From positions 2,356,001 to 2,420,000 of the forward strand of contig NZ_CP012831.1 of assembly GCF_001307275.1 (NCBI RefSeq): 64,000 nt of DNA, written 5' to 3'. The first letter of the stretch is position 1, and every line of letters begins with the position of its first letter. Below the pieces are notes generated by a model. The model had not been told where the DNA came from, did not search any database, and was given only the letters and a program-made list of their open reading frames with translations. This document shows, one piece after another, positions 24,784 to 33,054 of this stretch. This DNA is from Pseudomonas fluorescens (GTDB lineage: Bacteria; Pseudomonadota; Gammaproteobacteria; Pseudomonadales; Pseudomonadaceae). The position numbers and the translations under genes are program-made.

Positions 24784-25153
24784 ATGTTCAAACCTACACC
24801 TAACCCTCCCCCCGTCTCACCTGACACCCGCGCTGAGACCCCAGAGTCCAAAAAGCTCGACGAAGCCGCCCAACGCGCCCTCGACTACTACCTCAATCCC
24901 ACCGACCGATGAAGCCTCTGGCAAAACCCAAACCGCCCACCTCTTCATGGTCGCCCCGGACATCGACACCGAAACCCTGCTGGCCAATGCCTCCGAAGAC
25001 CTGCTGTCCATCAGCGCCATCGCCGCCGACCTGGCGGATGACGTTGAAGGCAGTCGTCACAGTGTCATCCTGGCGATCAGCCGCATGGCTGATGGCGTGC
25101 ATTTATTGGTGGAGCGGGCGATGGATCGGCTTGAGGTCCAGGCTTCGGGCTGA
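24784..25153 (+). pseudogene. DUF6124 family protein gene, frameshifted by a 4-bp duplication
   Basis: The first part (ATG 24784) reads MFKPTPNPPPVSPDTRAETP ... DEAAQRALDYYLNPTDR and stops at 24912. The rest of the family sequence continues in the next frame: PTDEASGKTQTAHLFMVAPD, NASEDLLSISAIAADLADDV, LAISRMADGVHLLVERAMDR, ending 25153. At the junction (24901-24908) ACCG occurs twice in tandem. Removing one copy restores a continuous ~122-aa DUF6124 protein. These small Pseudomonas proteins have no assigned function. It is either a recent pseudogene or a sequence that can revert by slippage; a sequencing error is also possible. Confidence 0.75.
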
Positions 25154-25177
25154 CATTCCTGTGGTGGATTGAAAACC

Positions 25178-25423
25178 GCCATCGCGAGCAAGCTCGCTCC
25201 CACAGTTAAACAGTGTTGACCTCAATTTTTCGGTTCTACACAAATCCAGTGTGGGAGCGAGCTTGCTCGCGATGACGCCAGCCCAGACAACCCAGAATCC
25301 GTGGCGAGGGAGCTTGCTCCCGCTCGACTGCGCAGCAGTCGCAAAACCAGACAACGCGGTCAGGCTGAAGAAACCCAGGGGCCTGCTTCGCAGGCCAGCG
25401 GGAGCAAGCTCCCTCGCCACAGG
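25178..25423. repeat. REP cluster (two REP families)
   Basis: A REP pair of the CGCGAGCAAGCTCGCTCCCAC type (25178-25204 and inverted at 25250-25279) is followed directly by a REPIN of the GTGGCGAGGGAGCTTGCTCC type (25301-25423). The second has long complementary arms and an internal CTGCTTCGCAG hairpin. The cluster lies after the DUF6124 remnant and 3' of the permease gene, between convergent transcripts. Confidence 0.85.
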
Positions 25424-25441
25424 GTTCATTCACTCCACCGA

Positions 25442-26308
25442 TCAGCGCTGCATCCCCCAACGCTTCACCGTCACCCGCTCCAGGCTGTCGAACACCAGGT
25501 TCTCCACCAGCAACCCGATCAAAATCACCACCGCCAACCCGGCAAACACCTTGTCGGTGTACAGCTCGTTGCGGTTCTGGAAGATGTACCAGCCCAGGCC
25601 GCCCTTGCCGCTGGTGGCGCCGAACACCAGTTCGGCGGCGATCAGGGTGCGCCAGGCGAAGGCCCAGCCGATCTTCAGCCCGGCGAGAATCGACGGCAGC
25701 GCCGCCGGGATCAGGATGAACAGCACAAAACGCAGGCCCCGCAGCCCATAGTTGCGCCCGGCCATGCGCAGCGTTTCCGACACACCGAGAAACCCCGAAT
25801 ACATGTTCAACGCCAGCGCCCACAACACCGAATGCACCAGCACAAAAATCAGGCTGTTCTGCCCCAGGCCGAACCACAGCAGCGCCAACGGCAACAGGGC
25901 GATGGCCGGCAGCGGATTGAACATCGACGTCAACGTGCTGAGCAGGTCGCGGCCCAACTGCGTCGACACCGCCAAGGTGGTCAAGCCAAACGCCAGGATG
26001 ATGCCCAGTAGATAGCCCTTGAGCAGCACCACCAGGGAAATCCACACCTTGCCCAACAGCTCGCCGCTGAGCAAACCGTCGTACAACGCGCTGGCGGTCT
26101 GCAAGAAGCTCGGCAGCAGCAGGTCGTTGTTCTGGTAACGCGCCACGCCCTCCCACACCACCGCCAGCAATAACAGGATCAAACTTTTGCGCAGCCAACC
26201 CTGTTGCCAGAGGCGCTGGCCCAAGGGCAACTCGCGCTCCAAGGGCACGTGGGTCAAAGGTTGCAGATCGACTTCGTATTCTTCGCGCGCAGGCGATAAC
26301 TGACTCAT
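25442..26308 (-). CDS. ABC importer permease, NitT/TauT (taurine/sulfonate) family
   Basis: The product is 288 aa with about six membrane helices and a polar N-terminal tail. The EAA-type loop that contacts the ATPase is visible in ETLRMAGRNYGLRGLRFVLF, with the conserved G about 9 residues on. The C-terminus (GKGGLGWYIFQNRNELYTDKVFAGL) is typical of SsuC/TauC. It is the last gene of a four-gene minus-strand operon: dioxygenase, binding protein, ATPase, permease. The role is sulfonate or sulfate-ester uptake under sulfate limitation, by family and context. Confidence 0.92.
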   Translation of the reverse strand: MSQLSPAREEYEVDLQPLTHVPLERELPLGQRLWQQGWLRKSLILLLLAVVWEGVARYQNNDLLLPSFLQTASALYDGLLSGELLGKVWISLVVLLKGYLLGIILAFGLTTLAVSTQLGRDLLSTLTSMFNPLPAIALLPLALLWFGLGQNSLIFVLVHSVLWALALNMYSGFLGVSETLRMAGRNYGLRGLRFVLFILIPAALPSILAGLKIGWAFAWRTLIAAELVFGATSGKGGLGWYIFQNRNELYTDKVFAGLAVVILIGLLVENLVFDSLERVTVKRWGMQR

Positions 26309-26319
26309 GAAAGGTCCCC

Positions 26320-27180
26320 TTAATACGCAATACGGATGTCGGTGAAATCCAGCTCATGCTCGGTTTCAGGCGGCTGACCTTCATTGAACAGCAATCCATG
26401 AATCCGCCGGGCCGTGTGCTGGAACCCCACGCCGCCGAGGCTGTGCAGATCGTATTGATGGCTGTGGATTTCCGCCCGGACCCTTCCTGGATGTGGCGAT
26501 AACAGCAGGATGCGATTGCCCACCACCAATGCTTCTTCGATGGAGTGGGTGACGAACAGCAGGGTGAAACGCACCTCTTCCCAGAGCAGCAGCAGTTCTT
26601 CCTGCATCTTGCGTCGGGTCAGGGCATCGAGGGCGGCGAAAGGCTCGTCCATCAAGAGGATTTTCGGCTGCATCGCCAGCGCCCGGGCAATCGCGACGCG
26701 AGCTTTCATGCCCCCGGACAACGTGTGAGGGTAGGCATCGGCAAACGCCGCCAGGCCCACTTTGTCGAGGTAATGCAGCGCCCGCTCCTCGGCCTCGCGA
26801 CGCTTGAGGGTGCCGGACGCCAGCAGCGCGAACATCACGTTCTGCTTGACGGTTTTCCACGGTGGCAGTTGGTCGAACTCCTGGAACACCACGATCCGGT
26901 CCGGTCCCGGCGCGTTGACGGTTTGGCCTTGCAAGCGAATCTCGCCTTCGCACGGCGTGATGAAGCCACCAATGGCCTTGAGCAAGGTGGACTTGCCGCA
27001 CCCGGACGGGCCAAGCAAAACAAAACGGTCCGCAGGGTCGACTTCGAAACTCACTTGGTGGGTGGCCCGCACCACCCGCTGCGGGGTGCGGTATTCCAAG
27101 CTGACGTTATCCACCGACAACAATGCCGTGTCGGTGCGGGTGGGGTTGCTGGCCGCGTGGCCTTGCAAAAGCGCGTTCAT
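26320..27180 (-). CDS. ABC importer ATPase, NitT/TauT family
   Basis: The product is 286 aa from the ATG at 27180, which lies 5 bp after the binding-protein stop. The longer in-frame start would overlap that gene. Walker A is LLGPSGCGKSTLLKAI, the Q-loop VVFQEFDQLPPWKTV, the signature TLSGGMKARVAIARAL, Walker B KILLMDEPFAALD, and the switch His in LFVTHSIEEAL. All are intact. A ~40-residue C-terminal extension (HPGRVRAEIHSHQY...) follows. It powers the adjacent permease. Confidence 0.95.
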   Translation of the reverse strand: MNALLQGHAASNPTRTDTALLSVDNVSLEYRTPQRVVRATHQVSFEVDPADRFVLLGPSGCGKSTLLKAIGGFITPCEGEIRLQGQTVNAPGPDRIVVFQEFDQLPPWKTVKQNVMFALLASGTLKRREAEERALHYLDKVGLAAFADAYPHTLSGGMKARVAIARALAMQPKILLMDEPFAALDALTRRKMQEELLLLWEEVRFTLLFVTHSIEEALVVGNRILLLSPHPGRVRAEIHSHQYDLHSLGGVGFQHTARRIHGLLFNEGQPPETEHELDFTDIRIAY

Positions 27181-27185
27181 GACAA

Positions 27186-28211
27186 TCAGCTCCCCTGCAA
27201 CGGTTTGGCGTCCTGGAAGAAATAATCTTCCCACGACGCCGGCTTGTTCTTGATGGCGCCGACGCGGTAGAGGAATTCCGCCAGCGGGTAGGTGTTTTTC
27301 GGGGTGACGGTGAATTCGATCTGCGGGTTGTCGATGATTTTCAACAAGGTCGCCCGGTCGATCTTGGCCTTGGTCACCCGCAGGTAGGTGTCCGCCGCCG
27401 CACCTTTGTCCTTCTGGGCGAACTCGGCCGCTTCGGTCAGCGCCTCGACGAACGCCTTGTAGGTTTTCGGATTCTCATCGCGGAATTTCTCGGTGGCGAA
27501 CAGCACCGTGGGCGAGTTTGGCCCGAGCACGTCATAGGAGTTGAGTACCACATGGACGTTGGGGTTTTGCAGGGCCTGGTCCTGGAACGGCGGGTTGGAA
27601 AAATGCCCGGTCAACTCGGTGCCGCCGGCAATCAACGCCGCCGTGGCGTCCGGGTGCGGGACGGCCAAGGTGTACTTGTCGAGGCGATTGAAGTCCTTGT
27701 CGCCCCACTGCTTGGCGGCGGCGTATTGCAGGAAACGCGACTGCACCGAAACTCCCACCGCGGGCACCGCGATGCGGTCCTTCTCGGTGAAGTCGGCAAT
27801 GGTCTTGACGTTGGGGTTGTTGCTCAACAGGTAATAGGGAAAGTTGCCCAACGAGGCCACGGCCTTGACGTTCTGCTTGCCACGGGTGCGGTCCCAGACG
27901 GTCAACAACGGCCCGACGCCGGCTCCGGCAATGTCGATGGAACCCGACAGCAATGCATCGTTGACCGCCGCCCCGCCGGACAGTTGGGTCCAATCGACCT
28001 TGATGTCGATGCCCTCTTCCTTGCCGTGCTTCTCGATCAATTGCTGGTCGCGGACCACGTTCAGCAACAGGTAAACGATGCCGAACTGCTCGGCGATCCG
28101 AATCTCGCCTTCGGCGTGGGCGCTGGCCGGCGCGACCAGGCTGCCGGCCAGCAAACTGAAGCCCAGGCCGATGGCGGCGGCCAGCGGTGCAAAAGCAATG
28201 CGTTTGGACAT
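27186..28211 (-). CDS. ABC importer periplasmic substrate-binding protein (TauA/SsuA-like)
   Basis: The product is 341 aa. The Sec signal peptide (FAPLAAAIGLGFSLLAGSLV ... ASAHA) is followed by a NMT1/THI5-like periplasmic fold: IRIAEQFGIVYLLLNVVRDQ, LSGGAAVNDALLSGSIDIAG, then AVPAVGVSVQSRFLQYAA. The substrate is most likely a sulfonate or sulfate ester, because a TauD-like dioxygenase is 37 bp upstream and the ATPase and permease are immediately downstream. Nitrate or other anions cannot be excluded from sequence alone. Confidence 0.92.
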   Translation of the reverse strand: MSKRIAFAPLAAAIGLGFSLLAGSLVAPASAHAEGEIRIAEQFGIVYLLLNVVRDQQLIEKHGKEEGIDIKVDWTQLSGGAAVNDALLSGSIDIAGAGVGPLLTVWDRTRGKQNVKAVASLGNFPYYLLSNNPNVKTIADFTEKDRIAVPAVGVSVQSRFLQYAAAKQWGDKDFNRLDKYTLAVPHPDATAALIAGGTELTGHFSNPPFQDQALQNPNVHVVLNSYDVLGPNSPTVLFATEKFRDENPKTYKAFVEALTEAAEFAQKDKGAAADTYLRVTKAKIDRATLLKIIDNPQIEFTVTPKNTYPLAEFLYRVGAIKNKPASWEDYFFQDAKPLQGS

Positions 28212-28248
28212 GGTGATTCTCCGGGCTCTTTGCGCGAGGCGCAGCCGA

Positions 28249-29151
28249 TCAGAAAGGGGCGTCGCCCTGGATGGTGGTGCGATACAGCTTGCGGCGCAGA
28301 TGGCTCGGGCAACCGGCAGCCAGGTGGATCAGCGAGCGGTTGTCCCAGAACACCAAGTCATGGGGCTGCCATTGATGGCGATAGATGTTTTGAGGCAACA
28401 CGCTGTGGGCATACAACTCCGTCAGGATGGCTTTGCTTTCATCCTCCGGCAGGCCGACGATGCGGGTGGTGAACCCCTCGCTGACGAACAATGCCTTGCG
28501 CCCGGTTTCCGGGTGGGTGCGGACGATGGGGTGCACGACCTCGGCCACCTGGGCCAGTTGCTCCGGCGTCAACGTCGGGCGCCAGTTGCCTTCGAATTTG
28601 GTTTCGCTGTAACGCGCGGTGTAGGAATGCGCCGCCGAACGGCCCTCGACCGCTTTACGCAGCGTTTCGGGCAAACCGTCCCAGGCCTTGTGCATGTCGG
28701 CAAACAGCGTGTCGCCGCCTTCGCTCGGCAGTTCCTGGGCGTGGAGCATCGAGCCCAGGCTGGGCAGTTCCTTATAGGAAAGGTCCGAATGCCAGAACTT
28801 GCCTGCATCGCCCAGGCCGATGGATTGGCCGTTTTCGATGATGTTGGAAACGATGAGGATTTCCGGATGCCCGGTCAGCAGGAACTGCTTGAGCACATGG
28901 ATTTGCAACACGCCAAAACGGCGGCTGAAGGCGATGTGCTGTTCGGGGGTGATGCGCTGGTCGCGGAACACCACGACGTGATAGTCCAGGTGCGCGCGAT
29001 GGATGCGGGCGAAATCCTGGTCGTTGATGGGCCGGGACAGGTCCAGCCCAACGATCTCGGCACCGACGGCATCGCGAAACGGGAAGATTGCGAACGACTG
29101 CGGCGCGATGGGCGCGGCATTTGAATCTGGAGAAAAAGAGACGGCTGGCAT
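28249..29151 (-). CDS. TauD/TfdA-family 2-oxoglutarate dioxygenase
   Basis: The product is 300 aa. The Fe(II) triad is visible as H121-x-D123 in GKFWHSDLSYKEL and H276 in WDNRSLIHLAAG, with Arg about 287-291 in RRKLYRTTIQGD for 2-oxoglutarate. The family motif LFVSEGFTTRIVGL is present. It would oxidise a sulfonate (as TauD) or an alkyl sulfate ester (as AtsK) to release sulfite or sulfate. The order dioxygenase, binding protein, ATPase, permease supports sulfur scavenging. Which of the two substrates applies cannot be decided here. Sulfate released would feed PAPS, the co-substrate of the sulfotransferase-like proteins elsewhere in the window. Confidence 0.92.
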   Translation of the reverse strand: MPAVSFSPDSNAAPIAPQSFAIFPFRDAVGAEIVGLDLSRPINDQDFARIHRAHLDYHVVVFRDQRITPEQHIAFSRRFGVLQIHVLKQFLLTGHPEILIVSNIIENGQSIGLGDAGKFWHSDLSYKELPSLGSMLHAQELPSEGGDTLFADMHKAWDGLPETLRKAVEGRSAAHSYTARYSETKFEGNWRPTLTPEQLAQVAEVVHPIVRTHPETGRKALFVSEGFTTRIVGLPEDESKAILTELYAHSVLPQNIYRHQWQPHDLVFWDNRSLIHLAAGCPSHLRRKLYRTTIQGDAPF

Positions 29152-29503
29152 ACATCACTCCCACGCACGGCGCGCTTCAATGGGCGCGCAATCGATCAAA
29201 ACTCACGGGGTTACCGTGTTGGTTTATGTCGTGCGGCGTGCCGATTGGTCGGCAGGTACGCAGGGGGATGACTTTAAGGGTATAAGAATTGAAATTTAAA
29301 TACCGTTAATGAATAACGATATGGCGTTTAGCTCAGGTGGCAGAAACTGTGGGAGCGAGCTTGCTCGCGATGGCGGTGTGTCAGCGACAGATAGGTGTCT
29401 GACCTGGTGCCATCGCGAGCAAGCTCGCTCCCACAAGGGGGTTCGGCACCACAAAAGCTATCCAGCCACCGATTGGCGGCTGTGGAGGACACAGGCTTGA
29501 AAA
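29152..29503. other. Intergenic region upstream of the dioxygenase operon, with REPIN
   Basis: About 350 bp without a gene. The part nearest the dioxygenase start should hold its promoter; an AT-rich stretch (TTGAAATTTAAATACCGTTAATGAATAA) lies near 29288-29316. A REPIN occupies 29348-29436, with arms GTGGGAGCGAGCTTGCTCGC and complement, next to the lapC 3' end. Confidence 0.5.
29348..29436. repeat. REPIN downstream of lapC
   Basis: Arms TGTGGGAGCGAGCTTGCTCG and its complement, each followed by CGATGGC or GCCATCG, with a ~33-bp loop. The palindromes are perfect over at least 26 bp. Confidence 0.85.
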
Positions 29504-30871
29504 CTAGCGCTCGTGCAACGCCTCGGACCGGGCCTTGATGATCGGTTTGAGCAGGTAGCTGAGCACGGTTTTCTTGCCGGTGATGATGTCCACCGACGCC
29601 ACCATCCCAGGGATGATCAGCAAGGGTTTTTCAGGCGTGCCCAGGTGGCTGCGTTCGGTGCGCAGCTTGATGATGTAGTAGGTGGTTTTCTTGTCTTCAT
29701 CGGTGATGGTGTCGGCGCCGATCTGTTCCAGCTTGGCTTTCATCCCGCCGTAGATGGTGTAGTCGTACGCGGTGAATTTCACCGTGGCGTCCTGGCCGGG
29801 GTGCAGGAAGGCGATGTCCTGGGGACGGATTTTCGCTTCCACCAGAATGGTGTCGTCCAGCGGCACGATTTCCACCAGGTCGCTGCCGGGCTGGATCACG
29901 CCGCCGATGGTGTTCACCAGCAATTTATTGACAATGCCGCGCACCGGCGACGTCACCAGGGTCCGGCTCACCCGGTCTTCCAGGGCCTTGCCGGTGGCCT
30001 GGGCCTTGTTCAGGTCGGTGCGGGCTTCGTTGAGCTGGGTCAGGGCTTCGCTGCGGAACTTGCCGCGGGTCTCGTCGATCTTGCGCTGCACTTCCTTGAT
30101 CGCCGATTCGGCGCGGGGGATCGCCAGCGTCGTGGCGTCCAGTTGCCCACGGGTCTCGACTTCGGCGCGCTTGAGCCGCAGCACTTCTACCGGCGACACC
30201 GCGCCCTGGGCCACCAGCGGCTCGGACATGTTGATTTCCTGGCGTTGCAGCGCCAGGCCGGAGCGGTACTGCGCCTGCTTGGACACGAACTCGCGCAGTT
30301 CCTGCTGGCGCTGGATCAACTGCTCCTGCAAGCCGCCGATTTCATCGTGCAACTGCTGGCGGCGGCTGATGTACAGCGACTCTTCGCTGGCCGCCTGGCC
30401 CGGCACCGCCTTGAGTACATCGGCCGGGAAGTTCAGCGGCCGGTCATCGACTTCGGCGCTCAGGCGCTCGACCCGCAACAACATGGACAGCCGATCAGCC
30501 TCGGTTTCGCCGACGTTGGAGACAAACCGTGTGTCGTCCAGGCGAATCAACGACGCGCCGACGTCGACGATCTGCCCTTCCTTGACGAACAGCTCAGCGA
30601 CGATGCCGCCTTCCAGGTTCTGGATTTTCTGGATCTTGGACGATGGGATCGCCTTGCCGTCGCCCTTGGTCACTTCGTCGATCTCGGCGAAGTTGGCCCA
30701 CAGCATCAGGAATACAAAGAAGCCGATGATGCCCCAGATCGTCAAACGCACCACCCGGGGAGCGTCCTCGATCAGGGCTTTGTTGACCTCGGGCAGCGGT
30801 TGGCCGTGCAGCGAGTCGGAACCTTTGAAATAGCGGCCCACGCCGCCCTTTAAACCTGGCTTAAGCAACAC
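29504..30871 (-). CDS. lapC: LapC, HlyD-type membrane fusion protein of the LapA exporter
   Basis: The product is 455 aa with a GTG start. The short cytoplasmic N-terminus is followed by one membrane helix (VVRLTIWGIIGFFVFLMLWA), then GGIVAELFVKEGQIVDVGAS (lipoyl half), long coiled-coil hairpins (~140-290), SPVRGIVNKLLVNTIGGVIQ (second half) and a barrel with the HlyD signature near PGQDATVKFTAYDYTIYGGM. It links LapB to LapE for LapA export. The start overlaps the lapB stop by 11 bp, so lapE, lapB and lapC are one operon on the minus strand, divergent from lapA. Confidence 0.95.
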   Translation of the reverse strand: MLLKPGLKGGVGRYFKGSDSLHGQPLPEVNKALIEDAPRVVRLTIWGIIGFFVFLMLWANFAEIDEVTKGDGKAIPSSKIQKIQNLEGGIVAELFVKEGQIVDVGASLIRLDDTRFVSNVGETEADRLSMLLRVERLSAEVDDRPLNFPADVLKAVPGQAASEESLYISRRQQLHDEIGGLQEQLIQRQQELREFVSKQAQYRSGLALQRQEINMSEPLVAQGAVSPVEVLRLKRAEVETRGQLDATTLAIPRAESAIKEVQRKIDETRGKFRSEALTQLNEARTDLNKAQATGKALEDRVSRTLVTSPVRGIVNKLLVNTIGGVIQPGSDLVEIVPLDDTILVEAKIRPQDIAFLHPGQDATVKFTAYDYTIYGGMKAKLEQIGADTITDEDKKTTYYIIKLRTERSHLGTPEKPLLIIPGMVASVDIITGKKTVLSYLLKPIIKARSEALHER

Positions 30872-33026
30872 TGATCTGCCCCTTCTTCAGCGCTTCCATG
30901 ACAGCGGCTTTCGGGCCATCGGCGAGGATCTGTCCACGGTCGATCACCAGCAGGCGATCCACCAGCGACAGCAAGGATGCCCGGTGCGTCACCAACAGCA
31001 CGGTCTTGTTTTCCACCACGGCGGCCAGGCGCTGCTTCAAGCGTTCTTCACCGGTGTTGTCCATGGCGCTGGTGGGTTCGTCCAGCAGCAGGATGGGCGG
31101 GTTGAGCAACAGCGCGCGGGCCAGGGCGACGTTCTGGCGCTGGCCGCCGGACAGGTTCTGCCCGCGCTCGCCGACTTGCAGTTCATAGCCTTGCGGATGC
31201 AGACGGGCGAATTCGTGCACGCCCGCCAGTTCAGCGGCCTGGAGCACCAGTTCGTCTTCGACGTAACGGGCGCCGGAGGTCAGGTTGTCCCGCAGGGTGC
31301 CGGCCAGCAGCTGGATGTCCTGGGGCACGTAGCCAATGTTGTAGCGCAGCTCGCTGACGTCGATCTGGCGGATGTCCACGCCGTCCACCAGCAAGGCACC
31401 GTCGTCAGGCTGATACAGGCCCACCAGCAATTTGGCGAGGGAGCTTTTGCCCGAACCGCTGCGACCGATGATGCCGATTTTCTCGCCGGGCTTGATCACC
31501 AGGTTGATGTTTTTCAGCGCGGCGTTCTGCTGGTTCGGGTAGGTGAAGTTCAACTGACGGCATTCAATGGCGCCCTGCAACACCTTGCGGCTGAGGGGGC
31601 GCTCGTCGAAATTGCGCTCCTGGGGCAGCTCCATCATCTGGTCGACCGAGGTCATGGTCACCCGCGCCTGCTGATAGCGGGTCAACAGGCCCGACAGCGA
31701 CGCCAGTGGGCTGAGGGCGCGGCCGCTGAGCATGTAGCAGGCAACCAGCCCGCCCATGCTCAGGTTGCCGGCGATGATCAGGTAAACGCCGAAGACGATC
31801 ATGATCACCCCGGCCAATTGCTGGATCAGCAAGGTGATGTTCATTGCCAGCCCGGACAGCATCTTCACCCGCAGTTCGAGGCGACTGAGGGTGCCGATGG
31901 TCTGTTCCCACTGGTATTGACGCTCGCTCTCGGCGTTGTTGACCTTCACCGCGTCCAGGCCGGCCAGGGTCTCGATCAGGCTGGACTGGCGCTCGGCGCC
32001 CAGGGCCATGGTGCGCTCCATGGTCGCCACCAGGGGCTTCTGCAACGCATAGCCGATCAGCAGGGCAATCGGGAACGCCAGCACCGGAATCCACACCAGG
32101 TGCCCACCGATAATCGCAATGACCATGAAGATCAGCAGGGTGAACGGCAAGTCGATCAGGCTGGTGAGGGTCAGCGAAGCGAGGAAGTCCCGCAGGCTCT
32201 GGAACTCATGGATGTTCTGGGCAAAGCTGCCGACCCGCGCCGGGCGGTACTTCATGGACATGCCGACGATGCGTTCGAACAGCGTCGCCGAGATGATCAG
32301 GTCGGTTTTCTTGCCCGCCAGGTCCAGGCACAGGCTGCGCAGCATCTTGAGGATCAGGTCGAACACATAGGCGCCGGTGATACCGACAGCCAGCACCCAC
32401 AGGGTCGATTCGGCCTGGTTCGGCACCACGCGGTCGTAGACGTTCATCACGAACAGTGGCGCGGCCATGGCGATGATGTTGATCAGCAGGCTCGCGGCGA
32501 TGGCATCGGCGTACAGCCAGCGGGACCGTTTGAGGGTGTCGCGAAACCACGAACGCGCCCGGGGAATGAGCGTGCCGTGGTTGACGTCAAATTTATGCTG
32601 CGGTTGGGCGAAGAACACCTTGCCGCTGTAGTCGTCCGCCAGCAGTTCGCGGCTGACGGTCACCTCACCGCCGTCGCTTTCGCTGAGCAGCAGCCGCGCC
32701 TGGTCGTCACCGACCCAGCCCAGCAGCACGGCGCTGCGGCCGTCTTTGAGCAGCAACAGCGCCGGCATGGCGATGGTCGGGATCTGCTCGAGCCTGCGTT
32801 GCAGCACCCGGCCTTGCAGGCCGGCACGGGCCGCCGCGCGCGACAATAATTCGACGCTCAGCCGTTGCTTGGGCAGTGGCAGGCCAGTGGTGAGCATCGC
32901 TGCGCTGGCCGGCTTCTGATGCAGCATGCAGAGCGCCAGGAGACCGTCCAGCAGCGGGTCGTCGTGCAGCGTGCGCGGGTCATGAACTAGTTCGACTGGA
33001 CTGACTTCTGATTCCACGCTCGGCAC
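30861..33026 (-). CDS. lapB: LapB, type I secretion ABC transporter
   Basis: The product is 721 aa. The N-terminal ~140 residues form a C39-like domain without the catalytic Cys in the expected position (LLDGLLALCMLHQKPASA), so it acts as a substrate-docking domain. Six membrane helices follow (ADAIAASLLINIIAMAAPLF onward). The ATPase has Walker A GIIGRSGSGKSSLAKLL (about residue 520), signature NLSGGQRQNVALARAL (about 624), Walker B ILLLDEPTSAMD and the switch His in LLVTHRASLL. It drives export of LapA. The GTG start at 33026 lies 29 bp after the lapE stop. Confidence 0.95.
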   Translation of the reverse strand: MPSVESEVSPVELVHDPRTLHDDPLLDGLLALCMLHQKPASAAMLTTGLPLPKQRLSVELLSRAAARAGLQGRVLQRRLEQIPTIAMPALLLLKDGRSAVLLGWVGDDQARLLLSESDGGEVTVSRELLADDYSGKVFFAQPQHKFDVNHGTLIPRARSWFRDTLKRSRWLYADAIAASLLINIIAMAAPLFVMNVYDRVVPNQAESTLWVLAVGITGAYVFDLILKMLRSLCLDLAGKKTDLIISATLFERIVGMSMKYRPARVGSFAQNIHEFQSLRDFLASLTLTSLIDLPFTLLIFMVIAIIGGHLVWIPVLAFPIALLIGYALQKPLVATMERTMALGAERQSSLIETLAGLDAVKVNNAESERQYQWEQTIGTLSRLELRVKMLSGLAMNITLLIQQLAGVIMIVFGVYLIIAGNLSMGGLVACYMLSGRALSPLASLSGLLTRYQQARVTMTSVDQMMELPQERNFDERPLSRKVLQGAIECRQLNFTYPNQQNAALKNINLVIKPGEKIGIIGRSGSGKSSLAKLLVGLYQPDDGALLVDGVDIRQIDVSELRYNIGYVPQDIQLLAGTLRDNLTSGARYVEDELVLQAAELAGVHEFARLHPQGYELQVGERGQNLSGGQRQNVALARALLLNPPILLLDEPTSAMDNTGEERLKQRLAAVVENKTVLLVTHRASLLSLVDRLLVIDRGQILADGPKAAVMEALKKGQISVA

Positions 33027-33054
33027 TCTGACTGATTAAAACGGGTGGTAGGAC

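Noticed and set aside
29510..30853. Plus-strand open frames opposite lapC, lapB and lapE
   Set aside because: These are high-GC shadow frames opposite well-supported genes.
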